Below, one piece after another: positions 14,763 to 22,946 of a DNA stretch of 27,909 nt. Position 1 is the first letter of the stretch. Each line of letters starts with the position of its first letter. Under the pieces are notes generated by a model. It ran no database searches, had not been told where the DNA came from, and saw nothing but the letters and a program-made list of their open reading frames with translations. This DNA comes from a virus: the IMG/VR virus record IMGVR_UViG_3300027974_000134, positions 1 to 27,909 of that record. One strand, written 5' to 3'. Made by a program: the position numbers and the translations under genes.

Positions 14763-15980
14763 GACTGTATCTGGTCTGTCAAATGCTAGTGATTTTTCTG
14801 TAAAGAAGTTGTCATAAGGTTCACAGTTAATAGAAAGTTTTTCCATTTCCATGTCAATTGCTTCAACTACTAAAATATCAACAAATCCACTATGTTCGTG
14901 TGAATATCTCTGATATGTTGTATCTACTTGTGCAACATTAAGGTACTTGATAACTCCATCTTTTTTAACCAAAATATTGTGTGTATTAACAAACATATCT
15001 CCATCAATAAATACAAAGTTTTGTGCTACACCTGGGGTCAAAGAAACAATTGTTGTTTCAACTACTGGTAGATTTGACAAATCTTCTGTTGTTGACCAAG
15101 AAAGCCAATCATTATTTTCTCCAAGATCTACAGCAAGAACTTTGTCTCCTACATTAAGGTTTTTTGCCTCAACATAGCCATTAGTTGTAAGAACTTTTGT
15201 TTCAATTGATATTGAGTCACGCCATCCTGGTGAGAATCCAAACACACCGAATGGTGAGAATCCAAACACACCGAATGGTGAGAATCCAAACACACCGAAT
15301 GGTGAGAATCCAAACACACCGAATGGTGAGAATCCAAACACACCGAATGGTGAGAATCCGAATACTGAGAATGGTGTAAATGAGAATGTTGTAACATTTG
15401 AAGAGTATCCAGAATAGTCAGAATTACCATTTGCATTTGTTGCATAGACTCTGTAAGCCTGTGTTTGTCCACCACCCTGTGAAATATTAATAGATGTTCC
15501 AGAAGTGTCTCCCGCTGTTCCATCATTTCCTTCGACATGGTAGTTTGAAATTGCTTTTCCACCGTTTGCTGGAGCAGACCATGTTACTGTATCATAAGAT
15601 GCTCCAGAGGGAGATGATCCGCTTGGAGCAGATGGTGCACCTGGAACTGTTGTTGCAGTTACTGGAGATGTTGCTGAAGATTCTCCACTAGTTCCATAAG
15701 AGTTTGTAGCAGTTACCTTAAATGTATAAGATGTGCCTGATGCTAAATTTTGTACTACGATAGGAGAAGAAGCCCCAGATGCAGTTTTTGATGCATCCTC
15801 AACAGCCGTAACTGTATAGGATGTTGCTGCATATGGGCCTGCTGCTGTGAATGTTACAGAGATTGCGCCATTGTTATATGCACGACCAGTTCCAACATCT
15901 GTCCCCGTTCCGATTGTTGGTGTATATGGTGCCAAGAAGTCATTTGCTCCCTGGCTCATTCTGCCTGCTTGTTTTGACAT
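14760..15980 (-). CDS. FN3 virion protein with FSPFGVFG repeats and C-terminal Hint domain (406 aa)
   Basis: Four parts are visible. Residues 25-113 and 115-198 look like two fibronectin type III domains (SGTSYTFKVTATNSYG; SYDTVTWSAPANGGK with AYRVYATNANGN), common in exposed virion proteins. Residues 201-248 are six copies of an octapeptide, FSPFGVFG, the first degenerate. Residues 256-402 are Hint/intein-like: SISIETKVLTTNGYVEAK with LNVGDKVLAVD matches intein block A with Ser256 replacing the usual Cys; NTHNILV (332-338) matches block B; DNFFTEKSLAFDR (390-402) matches the C-terminal block but lacks the terminal His-Asn. Protein splicing is therefore unlikely, though self-cleavage at Ser256 is possible. 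A good AAAGGAG ribosome site precedes the ATG. Confidence 0.8.
   Translation of the reverse strand: MSKQAGRMSQGANDFLAPYTPTIGTGTDVGTGRAYNNGAISVTFTAAGPYAATSYTVTAVEDASKTASGASSPIVVQNLASGTSYTFKVTATNSYGTSGESSATSPVTATTVPGAPSAPSGSSPSGASYDTVTWSAPANGGKAISNYHVEGNDGTAGDTSGTSINISQGGGQTQAYRVYATNANGNSDYSGYSSNVTTFSFTPFSVFGFSPFGVFGFSPFGVFGFSPFGVFGFSPFGVFGFSPFGVFGFSPGWRDSISIETKVLTTNGYVEAKNLNVGDKVLAVDLGENNDWLSWSTTEDLSNLPVVETTIVSLTPGVAQNFVFIDGDMFVNTHNILVKKDGVIKYLNVAQVDTTYQRYSHEHSGFVDILVVEAIDMEMEKLSINCEPYDNFFTEKSLAFDRPDTV
15232..15375 (-). repeat. Six tandem 24-bp units encoding FSPFGVFG
   Basis: Five identical 24-bp copies (15232-15351) and one diverged copy (15352-15375) lie head to tail without spacers. Each unit encodes exactly one octapeptide. 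The perfect DNA identity indicates recent expansion or gene-conversion-like homogenisation, and copy number may vary between related phages. Confidence 0.95.
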
Positions 15981-16002
15981 AGTTAATCTCCTTTAATTCG
16001 TA

Positions 16003-18051
16003 TTATGCTGATAGGTCTCCGAAGACCAACCATCCGCCTGAAATCTTCATTGCTGTTACAACTGAGTATGTTGTTCTGAACTTGAGTCCAGGTGTACCAA
16101 CTACACCGTTTGTTGAAGCAAATGATGCACCTGTACCTGATGCCTGGTAGAAGTCAATTGACTGTCCAGTTGAGTACCCTGTTGCAGGAAGTGTGATTTG
16201 TACTGCTCCAGTTAGTGGAACAAACTTATCTGCTTCTCCAGCAGCAAGTGTTGCTGATGATGAAATTGCTGTTGCAATTGTTGTAATAGATGGTACGCCA
16301 ACCTTTGTTTGTGTACCGTCTGAGAATGTAACACCAGATGATGCTGTAACAGCACCAGAGAATGTTGGAGCATCTGCGACTGCAATTGTTGAACCAGTCT
16401 TTGTGATATTTGTACCAGCAGTTACTGCTTCAGAAGCATTAAACTGTGTGTAGTTAACATTTGTTGTTCCAATTGTAATTGTTCCTGTTGTGGTAAGAAT
16501 AAATCCCTTAGAACCATTTGTTGTTCCAGAAGTTACAAAACAGAAATCTCCTGTTGCAAGTTCTCCTGATGGGTTGTTATCGGCATCGGCTGCACGAGTT
16601 AATACCCATGCTGCTGAACCTGATCCAACCGTAGTTAATGTATAAATACCATTTTGTGTTGCAGTTGTTTGATCTTTAACAAGAACTCTATCTCCAACAG
16701 ACCATGATGAAACTCCATCTAACGTAGTAAATGAACGGTTGGTATCAGCAGTAAGTGTTGCACCAAGACCATTTGTACCATTGCTATAGTTAGCAGATAA
16801 ATTTGTTGTAGTTGTTGCTTTTACTGCTTGGTGAAAGTTAATTCCAGCAGCAATACCATCAACATATAACTTAGTTGCTGCATGAAGGTCTGATGTAGGT
16901 GCACCTGAAAGTGTAAGTGCTCCTGTCATTGTTCCTCCAGCAAGTGCCAACTTAGCATTAAGTGCTGTCTGTGTAGCAGTTGAAACAGGCTTATTGGCAT
17001 CTGAAGTATTATCAACATTTGCAAGGCCTACTGAAGACTTTGTAAGTGCTGCTACTGCAGTTGAAACCTTTGTATCTGCTGCTGTTCCTGCTGCTGCAAT
17101 AGCCTCAGACTTAGCGGTAGCAACTGTTGTTGCTGTTGCAAGAACTGAAGTATCTGCAATTCCATGTACAGAAGTTGTTGCTGAATTATGTGTTGTTACC
17201 TTACCATCAGCATATGTTTTTGTTGCTAATAGTGTAGTATCTGCAATTCCATGAACATCTGTTGTGTCTGCCCCATGAGTAGAAACTGCTGAATCTACGT
17301 ATGACTTAAGAGCAAGATCTGCAGTATTTAAAATACCATGAACACTTGTTGTATCTTCAGTGTGTGTATTTATTAATGTATTTACTGAAGCAGTTGTTGC
17401 TAGTGCAGCAGTATTTGCAATTCCGTGAACATCAGTTGTTCTAGCATTGAAGTCAGTAATATAAGTTTCAATATCTGGCCACTTGGCAAGAACTGTTGTA
17501 TCTGAAATTCCGTGAACATTTGTTGTATCAGCCTCGTGAGCAACCACAACACCATTTACATAATCTTTGTTTGCTGCATCTTGTCCACCTGTTGGTGCTG
17601 GAAGATTTGTAATTTTATTATTATCCATATTTATGTTTCCAGTCATCTGTGTTCCTGACTTTGAAACTTTTGCATTAACTGCATTTAAAATTGTTGTTGC
17701 AAATGATCCATCATTATCAAGTGCTGCTGCAATTTCGCTAAGTGTATCTAATGCTTCTGGTGCTCCAGCAATAAGATTTCCTAGTTGACCTAGTGGGATT
17801 TTTCCATTTGAATCAAGTGTTGCAACACCATTAGATGCTGCTTTTTGAGTTAAAAGAATATAATCATCTAGTGATCCACCAAGATCTTCTAGATTCTTAA
17901 AGTATGATAGGTCAGACCATTCAGTCGTACCATCACCTAGTTTAAATTGGTTTGTGTCTGTTTCTACACCAATTTCACCCGCAGCAAGTACTGGGTTTGC
18001 ATTTGTCCATTGAGAGGCTGTTCCTCTTCTTTGTTGCATTCTTGTTGACAT
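16003..18051 (-). CDS. Tail fibre with Mtd-type N-terminus and VHGI repeats (682 aa)
   Basis: Residues 5-51 match the N-terminal module of major tropism determinant-type fibres (QQRRGTASQW, LAAGEIGVETDTNQFKLGD), which attaches fibres to the virion. Next come the fibre motifs GNINMDNNKITNLPAP and DAANKDYVNG, then five repeats of the type DTTxVHGIxDT (about 174-303), and SSVGLANVDNTSDANKPV. The last 90 residues look like a beta-sandwich tip ending GGWLVFGDLSA. It is expected to be a trimeric adhesin that recognises the host surface. It has a GAGGAGA ribosome site and is followed downstream by the FN3-Hint gene, the next gene transcribed. Confidence 0.88.
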   Translation of the reverse strand: MSTRMQQRRGTASQWTNANPVLAAGEIGVETDTNQFKLGDGTTEWSDLSYFKNLEDLGGSLDDYILLTQKAASNGVATLDSNGKIPLGQLGNLIAGAPEALDTLSEIAAALDNDGSFATTILNAVNAKVSKSGTQMTGNINMDNNKITNLPAPTGGQDAANKDYVNGVVVAHEADTTNVHGISDTTVLAKWPDIETYITDFNARTTDVHGIANTAALATTASVNTLINTHTEDTTSVHGILNTADLALKSYVDSAVSTHGADTTDVHGIADTTLLATKTYADGKVTTHNSATTSVHGIADTSVLATATTVATAKSEAIAAAGTAADTKVSTAVAALTKSSVGLANVDNTSDANKPVSTATQTALNAKLALAGGTMTGALTLSGAPTSDLHAATKLYVDGIAAGINFHQAVKATTTTNLSANYSNGTNGLGATLTADTNRSFTTLDGVSSWSVGDRVLVKDQTTATQNGIYTLTTVGSGSAAWVLTRAADADNNPSGELATGDFCFVTSGTTNGSKGFILTTTGTITIGTTNVNYTQFNASEAVTAGTNITKTGSTIAVADAPTFSGAVTASSGVTFSDGTQTKVGVPSITTIATAISSSATLAAGEADKFVPLTGAVQITLPATGYSTGQSIDFYQASGTGASFASTNGVVGTPGLKFRTTYSVVTAMKISGGWLVFGDLSA

Positions 18052-18066
18052 TATTATCTCTCCTCT

Positions 18067-18081
18067 GTACGGGCTGCGTAC
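18067..18081 (-). other. Short hairpin before the 682-aa fibre gene
   Basis: On the minus strand GTACG and CGTAC pair around a CAGCC loop, just upstream of the GAGGAGA ribosome site. It may affect translation or mRNA processing between the two fibre genes. There is no U-run. Confidence 0.4.
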
Positions 18082-18100
18082 TCTTTATTATTTAAATTTT

Positions 18101-19384
18101 TCATTGACTAACTCCCCCGCCATCAAGAACGAGATTGAGTGAACCAATATTGTTTAAAACAGATTTTACAAAAGCAGTTGTTGCTATTTGTGTGCTATCT
18201 GTTGAAAATGATGCTGTTGGTGCTGATGGTGTTCCAGTAAGTGCTGGTGAAGCCAAAGCAGCCTTAAGATCAAGTGCTGTTTGTGTTGCAGTTGATACTG
18301 GTTTTGCAGAGTCTGCTGTATTGTCTACTGAACCAAGTCCAACCATAGATTTTGTAATACCAGAAACTGTACCAGTAAAGGTTGGTGAAACAATTGGTGC
18401 GTATGTTGATGCTGCAGTTGCAGAAGCAAGTTTAGCATCTAGTGCTGTTTGTGTTGCAGTTGATACTGGCTTATTTGCGTCTGAAGTATTATCAACATCT
18501 GAAAGTCCAACTGATGATTTTGTCAATCCAGAAACTGCAGTTGAAACTGCTGAGTCTGCATAAGTTTTTGTAGCAAGTTGTGCTGTGTTAGCAATGCCAT
18601 GGATATTAGTTGTGTCTGCTTCATGTGAAGCAAGGTCAGCACTTGAAGCCTTTGTTCCAACAAGAGTAGCAAGTGTTGCTGCTGTTGATTCGTCTGCTGT
18701 TAGAGCATCTGCAAGTTCTTTTAGTGTATTTAGTGCTTCTGGTGCTGAGTTTACAACTGCTGCTACTGCAGTAGATGCTGCGTTATCAGCATATGTTTTT
18801 GTAGCAAGAGCAGATGTATCTGCAATACCGTGAATATTTGTTGTATCTGATTCATGTGAAGCAAGAGCAGTTGCTGCTGTTGTTTCTGCACCTGACTTGG
18901 CATTATTAGCCTTAGTAGTTGCATCAGATGAAGCAGTTGAAATTGCTTCTGATTTAGCAGTTGAAATTGCTGTAGCCTGTGCTGTAGAGACTGGCTTTGC
19001 TGAATCTGCTGTATTATCAACCGATCCAAGTCCTACCATAGACTTTGTTACACCAGATACAGTTCCTGTAAATGTTGGTGATGCTATTGGAGCCTTGGCT
19101 GCAAGATTTGTTGTCATTGTGCCAATAAAGTCTGGGTTATCTCCAATAGATGCTGCTAATTCATTAAGTGTATCAAGTAGGTCTGGTGCTCCATCAATTA
19201 GGTCTTGGATGGCTGCTGCAGCGTCTGCAGTAAAGTAAACAAGGTCTTCCCAGCGATTAGTGCCGTCACCAATTTTAAATTTATTTGTGTCAACTTCAAA
19301 TCCGATTTCGCCTGCTGCGAGAATTGGGTTTGCTGATACCCACTGAGAGGCTGTTCCTCTGCGTTGCTGTTGTCTAACTGCCAT
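18101..19384 (-). CDS. Second Mtd-type tail fibre (427 aa)
   Basis: A close relative of the downstream 682-residue fibre. The N-terminus carries the same attachment module (QQRRGTASQWVSANPILAAG, then FEVDTNKFKIGDGTNRW). The shaft contains two DTTNIHGI repeats, several ITKSMVGLGSVDNTADSAKP-type units and Ala/Ser-rich helical stretches (TAISTAKSEAISTASSDA). It ends with PALTGTPSAPTASFS, TTAFVKSVLNN and a short tail, LVLDGGGVSQ. It lacks the beta-sandwich tip of its neighbour, so it may be a shorter or differently tipped fibre, or a proximal segment. It has a strong AAGGAGG ribosome site. Confidence 0.85.
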   Translation of the reverse strand: MAVRQQQRRGTASQWVSANPILAAGEIGFEVDTNKFKIGDGTNRWEDLVYFTADAAAAIQDLIDGAPDLLDTLNELAASIGDNPDFIGTMTTNLAAKAPIASPTFTGTVSGVTKSMVGLGSVDNTADSAKPVSTAQATAISTAKSEAISTASSDATTKANNAKSGAETTAATALASHESDTTNIHGIADTSALATKTYADNAASTAVAAVVNSAPEALNTLKELADALTADESTAATLATLVGTKASSADLASHEADTTNIHGIANTAQLATKTYADSAVSTAVSGLTKSSVGLSDVDNTSDANKPVSTATQTALDAKLASATAASTYAPIVSPTFTGTVSGITKSMVGLGSVDNTADSAKPVSTATQTALDLKAALASPALTGTPSAPTASFSTDSTQIATTAFVKSVLNNIGSLNLVLDGGGVSQ

Positions 19385-19396
19385 TTATTTCCTCCT

Positions 19397-19413
19397 TATG
19401 GGTGCTGCCCATA
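19397..19413 (-). other. Hairpin abutting the ribosome site of the 427-aa fibre gene
   Basis: On the minus strand TATGGG and CCCATA pair around CAGCA, and the 3' arm runs directly into AAGGAGG. When folded it could stack on or partly occlude the ribosome site. A similar CAG-type loop precedes the next fibre gene. Confidence 0.5.
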
Positions 19414-19438
19414 TGTATCTTATTATAACATCAATTTA

Positions 19439-19888
19439 TTAATTGAAATTATCTATTGCAATTCCGCCATCATGTGTTGATGAGAATACTGTATCTAATG
19501 CACTGCCAGAGTCTGTGCTGGCAGTCATTGGACTGTTAAAAAATCCAGAATCTACAAACATTGTAACAATAAGGCCATTGCCATCAATTGAAGTGTCATG
19601 AATGTGATCTGGAATATTGGTTGTGTCTTCAATAGTTGCTTGTGTATACCAAGAACCATTATAATAAAAATTAACTCTATTTGTCAGAGTGTCTAACCAC
19701 TGTGTACCATTAGTTGGTGAAGAAGGAGCAGTATCGCCGACAGCCATTGATTTTGAATCAACATACTCTTTAGTTGCTGCATGTGTATTAAGAGTTGGGA
19801 CTCCTACTGTTACTGCATCTCCAAATGTACCGCCGTTTGCTACGACTAATCCATTTTTGACTTTGAAGTCTTTATCGACTGTTGCCAT
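19439..19888 (-). CDS. Short fibre/structural protein with shared N-terminal attachment motif (149 aa)
   Basis: It begins MATVDKDFKVKNGLVV, nearly the same N-terminus as the 623-residue fibre upstream, a motif known from fibre proteins of aquatic phages and probably a docking sequence. It continues with LNTHAATKEYVDSKS, a fibre-shaft motif, then an APSSPTNGTQWLDT segment with NFYYNGSWY, found in many virion proteins. The C-terminal part is short and polar, ending DGGIAIDNFN. It is probably a minor fibre or adaptor for the larger fibres. A GGGGAG ribosome site precedes the ATG. Confidence 0.75.
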   Translation of the reverse strand: MATVDKDFKVKNGLVVANGGTFGDAVTVGVPTLNTHAATKEYVDSKSMAVGDTAPSSPTNGTQWLDTLTNRVNFYYNGSWYTQATIEDTTNIPDHIHDTSIDGNGLIVTMFVDSGFFNSPMTASTDSGSALDTVFSSTHDGGIAIDNFN

Positions 19889-19904
19889 TTATTTCTCCCC
19901 TGTA

Positions 19905-19940
19905 CCACATTTTTTGTGGGGGATTTTGAAAGGATCCCCC
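19905..19940 (-). other. Two overlapping, mutually exclusive hairpins
   Basis: On the minus strand GGGGGAT pairs with ATCCCCC (19918-19940), and CCACA pairs with TGTGG across AAAAA (19905-19919). The two stems share two bases, so both cannot form fully. They lie between the stop of the 623-residue fibre and the GGGGAG ribosome site of the next gene. The layout resembles a terminator/antiterminator or a processing site, but there is no U-run. Confidence 0.5.
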
Positions 19941-19954
19941 TAACCTTTAATTAA

Positions 19955-21826
19955 TTACTTAAGTAGTGTTCCCATAACAGTAACTGTTGAGTTATTGTTA
20001 GCAGTTGTTACTAGAAGTTGTACGTTTGATCCTGAAATACCTGCTGAAATTGATGATGCTGAACCATTAGTTCCAACAATTCCGTATTCAGTGATTGCAA
20101 TATTGTCTGAAGTATCAAGTGTCAAAAGAACCTTTGAAATTTCAGTGTGTGTTCCATAGGCAACCTTTACAAGGTATTCTGCTGAACGGTAGTCAGCCTT
20201 TGCAAAAGCATGTGCTGTCTGAACTCCAGCAGTTGGTGCTGAAAGAGTTGCAGCAACTTGCTTGGCAACTGAATTCAAATCAACTGATGTGAAGTTTGGA
20301 ACAACTGCTTGTACAGCAGATACTGCACGAGCATTTGTAAAGTAAAGGTTTGTGCCTTCTGCAAGATCAGATGTTGTAGAATCTGCTACACCGTTTTCTG
20401 CGGTAATAGTAAGTCCTGCACCTGTTCCTGTGATTGTGATATTTGTAAGTGATGCACCAGTCAAAAGATCTGCTGCTGAAGACTTAGCACGAGAATCTGT
20501 AAAGTATTCATTTGTACCCTCTTCAATATCAGATGTTGTAAGTGCGTTTACTGCTGATGTAATTGCAGAGTTACGATCTGAAACTTCTGTAGAAATTGCT
20601 GAATTTGTGTAATCATTAGCATCAGTAATTGCTTCGCCCTTAGCGTTTGAAATTGCTGAATTACGGTTTGAAACTTCAAGTGAGATTGCAGAATCTGTGT
20701 ACCCATTTGAAGATGAGATTGCTTCGCCCTTAGCAGTTGAAATTGCAGAGTTGCGGTTTGTAACTTCGGTTGAGATTGCAGAATCTGTGTACCCATTTGC
20801 AGCAATCTCTGCAGCATCTGCATATCCTTGTGCTGCTGTATCAAGGCCAGAAATTTCTGAATCTACATATGTTGTGTCAGCCTTTGTTGCAACCAAGTTA
20901 GCAACATCTGTTGCATAATTTGGATTATCAGCAATTGCAGCAGCCAATTCATTAAGTGTATCAAGAAGTGCTGGTGCTGAATCTACAAGAGCAGCGATCT
21001 CTCCATCTGTGTATGAATTAGCAGAAGAAATTGCCTCTGATTTAGCAGTTGAGATAGCACTATTTCTATTTGTAACTTCTGTTGAAATTGCAGAAGAAAT
21101 TGCTGAGTTGCGGTTTGTAACTTCAGAAGAAATTGCAGAATCTGTATATCCCTCAGATGTTGAAATTGCTTCACTCTTAGCAGTTGAAATTGCTGAGTTG
21201 CGATTTGTAACTTCAGTTGAGATTGCTGAATCTGTATATCCATTTGAAGATGATATTGCCTCACCCTTAGCGGTTGAAATTGCAGAGTTACGATTAGTAA
21301 CTTCGGTTGAGATTTCAGAATCTGTATAGCCATTTGCAGCAATTTCTGCAGCATCTGCATATCCTTGTGCTGCTGTATCTAGAGTAGAAATTTCTCCATT
21401 TACATATCCACGAGTTGCAATTTCATTATTTGATGATTTTCCGCCATAGTAGGCTGATCCATCTGGATTAAGAACAATGTCTCCATTGCCTGAATTAAGT
21501 GCAATGTCATCTGATGCAGAAAGAAGGATTCCATTATTAGAACCAATTTCTGTATCTCCATTAACAACATCAATACCGTTGTTTGTTGAACCACCAACAT
21601 AGAGCGTATTTACTGTTACATTTTCAGCAGCAAAGTCTCCGTTAGCGTCACGCTTTACAACCTTGTTTGCTTCGTTAGCAGATGTGGCTGTTCCACCAAT
21701 AAGACTAACTATGTAGTCTTGATCATCTTGTTTCTTTGTAAGAATGTCAAATCCATTAACTGTCGCTGTTGTACCTTCAACGATAAGTCCACTCTTAATT
21801 TTAAAATCTTTATTTACTGTTGCCAT
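19955..21826 (-). CDS. Long coiled-coil tail fibre with internal duplication (623 aa)
   Basis: The N-terminus MATVNKDFKIKSGLIVEG matches the attachment motif of the 149-residue neighbour. Residues about 147-430 are heptad-like helical repeats with seven NRNSAIS-type units (VTNRNSAIS four times, then one more, then VSNRNSAIS and VSDRNSAIT), expected to form a trimeric coiled-coil shaft. Two EGTNxYFT motifs (EGTNEYFTDSRA, EGTNLYFTNARA) follow, as in many phage fibres. Residues 530-623 form a beta domain that is also found in the upstream 148-residue protein. A segment of about 70 residues is duplicated. It has a good AAAGGAG ribosome site. Confidence 0.87.
   Translation of the reverse strand: MATVNKDFKIKSGLIVEGTTATVNGFDILTKKQDDQDYIVSLIGGTATSANEANKVVKRDANGDFAAENVTVNTLYVGGSTNNGIDVVNGDTEIGSNNGILLSASDDIALNSGNGDIVLNPDGSAYYGGKSSNNEIATRGYVNGEISTLDTAAQGYADAAEIAANGYTDSEISTEVTNRNSAISTAKGEAISSSNGYTDSAISTEVTNRNSAISTAKSEAISTSEGYTDSAISSEVTNRNSAISSAISTEVTNRNSAISTAKSEAISSANSYTDGEIAALVDSAPALLDTLNELAAAIADNPNYATDVANLVATKADTTYVDSEISGLDTAAQGYADAAEIAANGYTDSAISTEVTNRNSAISTAKGEAISSSNGYTDSAISLEVSNRNSAISNAKGEAITDANDYTNSAISTEVSDRNSAITSAVNALTTSDIEEGTNEYFTDSRAKSSAADLLTGASLTNITITGTGAGLTITAENGVADSTTSDLAEGTNLYFTNARAVSAVQAVVPNFTSVDLNSVAKQVAATLSAPTAGVQTAHAFAKADYRSAEYLVKVAYGTHTEISKVLLTLDTSDNIAITEYGIVGTNGSASSISAGISGSNVQLLVTTANNNSTVTVMGTLLK
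20636..21382 (-). repeat. Internal segmental duplication in the fibre gene, 537-bp offset
   Basis: Residues 149-218 and 328-397 of the fibre are near-identical (21173-21382 and 20636-20845). Both begin LDTAAQGYADAAEIAANGYT. Long identical stretches persist in the DNA, including a run of about 30 bases around 20811 and 21348. The offset of exactly 179 codons keeps the heptad pattern in frame. Confidence 0.85.
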
Positions 21827-21845
21827 TTTTTATATCTCCTTTTAT

Positions 21846-22292
21846 TTATGCCTTAAGTCCCATACGTGCAAAACGTACAGTGACTGGCTTGATCGCAGGA
21901 TCTGGAGTGACTGTTAAAGCCACGGTATTTCCAGTGCGAGAGACATCAATGGTGCCAATATTCCCATCATTGTCGATAGTGCCATATTCGCTGACAGACA
22001 CATTTTGTCCATCAACTAAAATTGTTAATTCGGTTGCATAGAACTTATTGTCCCCTGCAGAGGTTTTTGATATTGAAACAATATACTTGACCATTCGCCA
22101 AACTGTGGCATCAAAATTATCAACTACAGTTACATTCTCAATACCATTGATTGTATTTTCATTATTACCCGCTGATCCCAAATCTGTTGATTGAGCAACA
22201 AGGGTATCAATTAAATCTACATAATTTTCTTGAGTTGGTCTATCACCTGTTTGAAATAGACTCTTTACTCCTGGAACTGATATTTTAGCCAT
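21846..22292 (-). CDS. Small virion protein sharing the fibre's C-terminal domain (148 aa)
   Basis: The N-terminal 50 residues start MAKISVPGVKSLFQTGDRPT and include YVDLIDTLVAQ. Residues 60-148 align with the C-terminal domain of the 623-residue fibre: the phrase KYIVSISKTSAG in one corresponds to EYLVKVAYGTHTE in the other; both have a strand, EYG, an Asn-Gly or Asp-Gly turn, and a final strand of the V-T-V type. The protein is therefore probably a stand-alone copy of that domain on a different N-terminal anchor. There is no ribosome site; a perfect extended -10 lies 6 nt before the ATG. Confidence 0.75.
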   Translation of the reverse strand: MAKISVPGVKSLFQTGDRPTQENYVDLIDTLVAQSTDLGSAGNNENTINGIENVTVVDNFDATVWRMVKYIVSISKTSAGDNKFYATELTILVDGQNVSVSEYGTIDNDGNIGTIDVSRTGNTVALTVTPDPAIKPVTVRFARMGLKA

Positions 22293-22298
22293 GTGGTA

Positions 22299-22307
22299 AT
22301 TATAACA
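22299..22307 (-). promoter_or_regulatory. Leaderless-type extended -10 before the 148-aa gene
   Basis: TGT-TATAAT on the minus strand ends exactly 6 nt before the ATG at 22292, with no ribosome site within normal distance (an AAGGGG lies about 15 nt away). Confidence 0.6.
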
Positions 22308-22326
22308 CCCCTTTTTATTTATTTAA

Positions 22327-22548
22327 TTAGAGGATATAGTTGCTATATCCAATAACTTGCAATGGGATTGCTGGAATCATCCCACGAACATCTTGAATTT
22401 GAACTGATGAGAATTTAACACGGAATGGAAGAATTTCTTTTATTTCAACAAATCTTTGAAGATCTTTGATTGTTGTTATTGAATAGTCAAATGATTTTAT
22501 TAACTTAGTTTTATGATTTAGTTCATCTATTATTATTGCTGTTGCCAT
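22327..22548 (-). CDS. Small hypothetical structural protein (73 aa)
   Basis: A 73-residue protein starting at a TAATG junction with the preceding gene, so probably coupled to it. The sequence is strand-rich (TAIIIDELNHKTKLI, LPFRVKFSSVQIQDV) and ends PLQVIGYSNYIL. No family is recognised. Its position inside the fibre/baseplate run suggests a minor virion component. Confidence 0.55.
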   Translation of the reverse strand: MATAIIIDELNHKTKLIKSFDYSITTIKDLQRFVEIKEILPFRVKFSSVQIQDVRGMIPAIPLQVIGYSNYIL

Positions 22549-22946
22549 TAATCTGTTACATCTTCAAGGATCTTCATGCTACCCTGGCAAACAGTCCAAA
22601 CTCTTGTTGAGTCAGATAACTGGATGTCAAAAATGTCTCCTGTTTGAAGTTGTACAGATTCTGCTGCTGTTAGCCAAACTGTGAATTCTCCTATTAGATC
22701 ATCATCATCTTTTCTTGGGTGCAAATGCATTACAACTGTAGCATCATCTGTAATAATTCCAGGGGTTGAGTTTGGTCTTTTAATTTTCATAGCAATTTCC
22801 CAATCAGGGATATTTAATGGTTGTTTTGCATCATCTGTTGCGTATACTTTAAAACCAGACGTATCTCCACGAACTACAGTCCAAATAACAGTAGGTGGTT
22901 TATTTCCTATATCGTATGATGATTGAGATCCCCTTGTAGTTGCCAT
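22548..22946 (-). CDS. Beta-sandwich virion protein, baseplate-type (132 aa)
   Basis: The protein reads as one beta-sandwich domain: VIWTVVRGDTSGFKVYATDD, then IPDWEIAMKIKRP, then IGEFTVWLTAAESVQLQTGD, then IFDIQLSDSTRVWTVCQGSM. The order of a polarisable RGDT-type strand, a Lys/Arg-rich strand and an IxxGDIFDIQL strand resembles the N-terminal domain of baseplate upper proteins (BppU-like) in phages of Gram-positive bacteria; this is from memory. It is coupled to the downstream 73-residue gene. There is no ribosome site, but a perfect extended -10 lies 6 nt before the ATG. Confidence 0.65.
   Translation of the reverse strand: MATTRGSQSSYDIGNKPPTVIWTVVRGDTSGFKVYATDDAKQPLNIPDWEIAMKIKRPNSTPGIITDDATVVMHLHPRKDDDDLIGEFTVWLTAAESVQLQTGDIFDIQLSDSTRVWTVCQGSMKILEDVTD

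Noticed and set aside
15180-15213. Hint domain as a splicing intein
   Set aside because: The C-terminal His-Asn and a following extein are missing, and the first residue is Ser, so full splicing is not supported.
15232-15375. 24-bp tandem repeats as a CRISPR-like array
   Set aside because: The copies are contiguous with no spacers and encode an in-frame octapeptide; they belong to the coding region.
16193-21329. Plus-strand open frames opposite the fibre genes (for example 18897-19238, 20352-20612 and 21009-21329)
   Set aside because: They are antisense shadows of repetitive Ala/Ser/Thr-rich coding sequence and lack ribosome sites and recognisable domains.
22305-22326. A -35 element for the 148-residue gene promoter
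   Set aside because: No TTGACA-like hexamer at 15-19 bp; only the extended -10 is supported.
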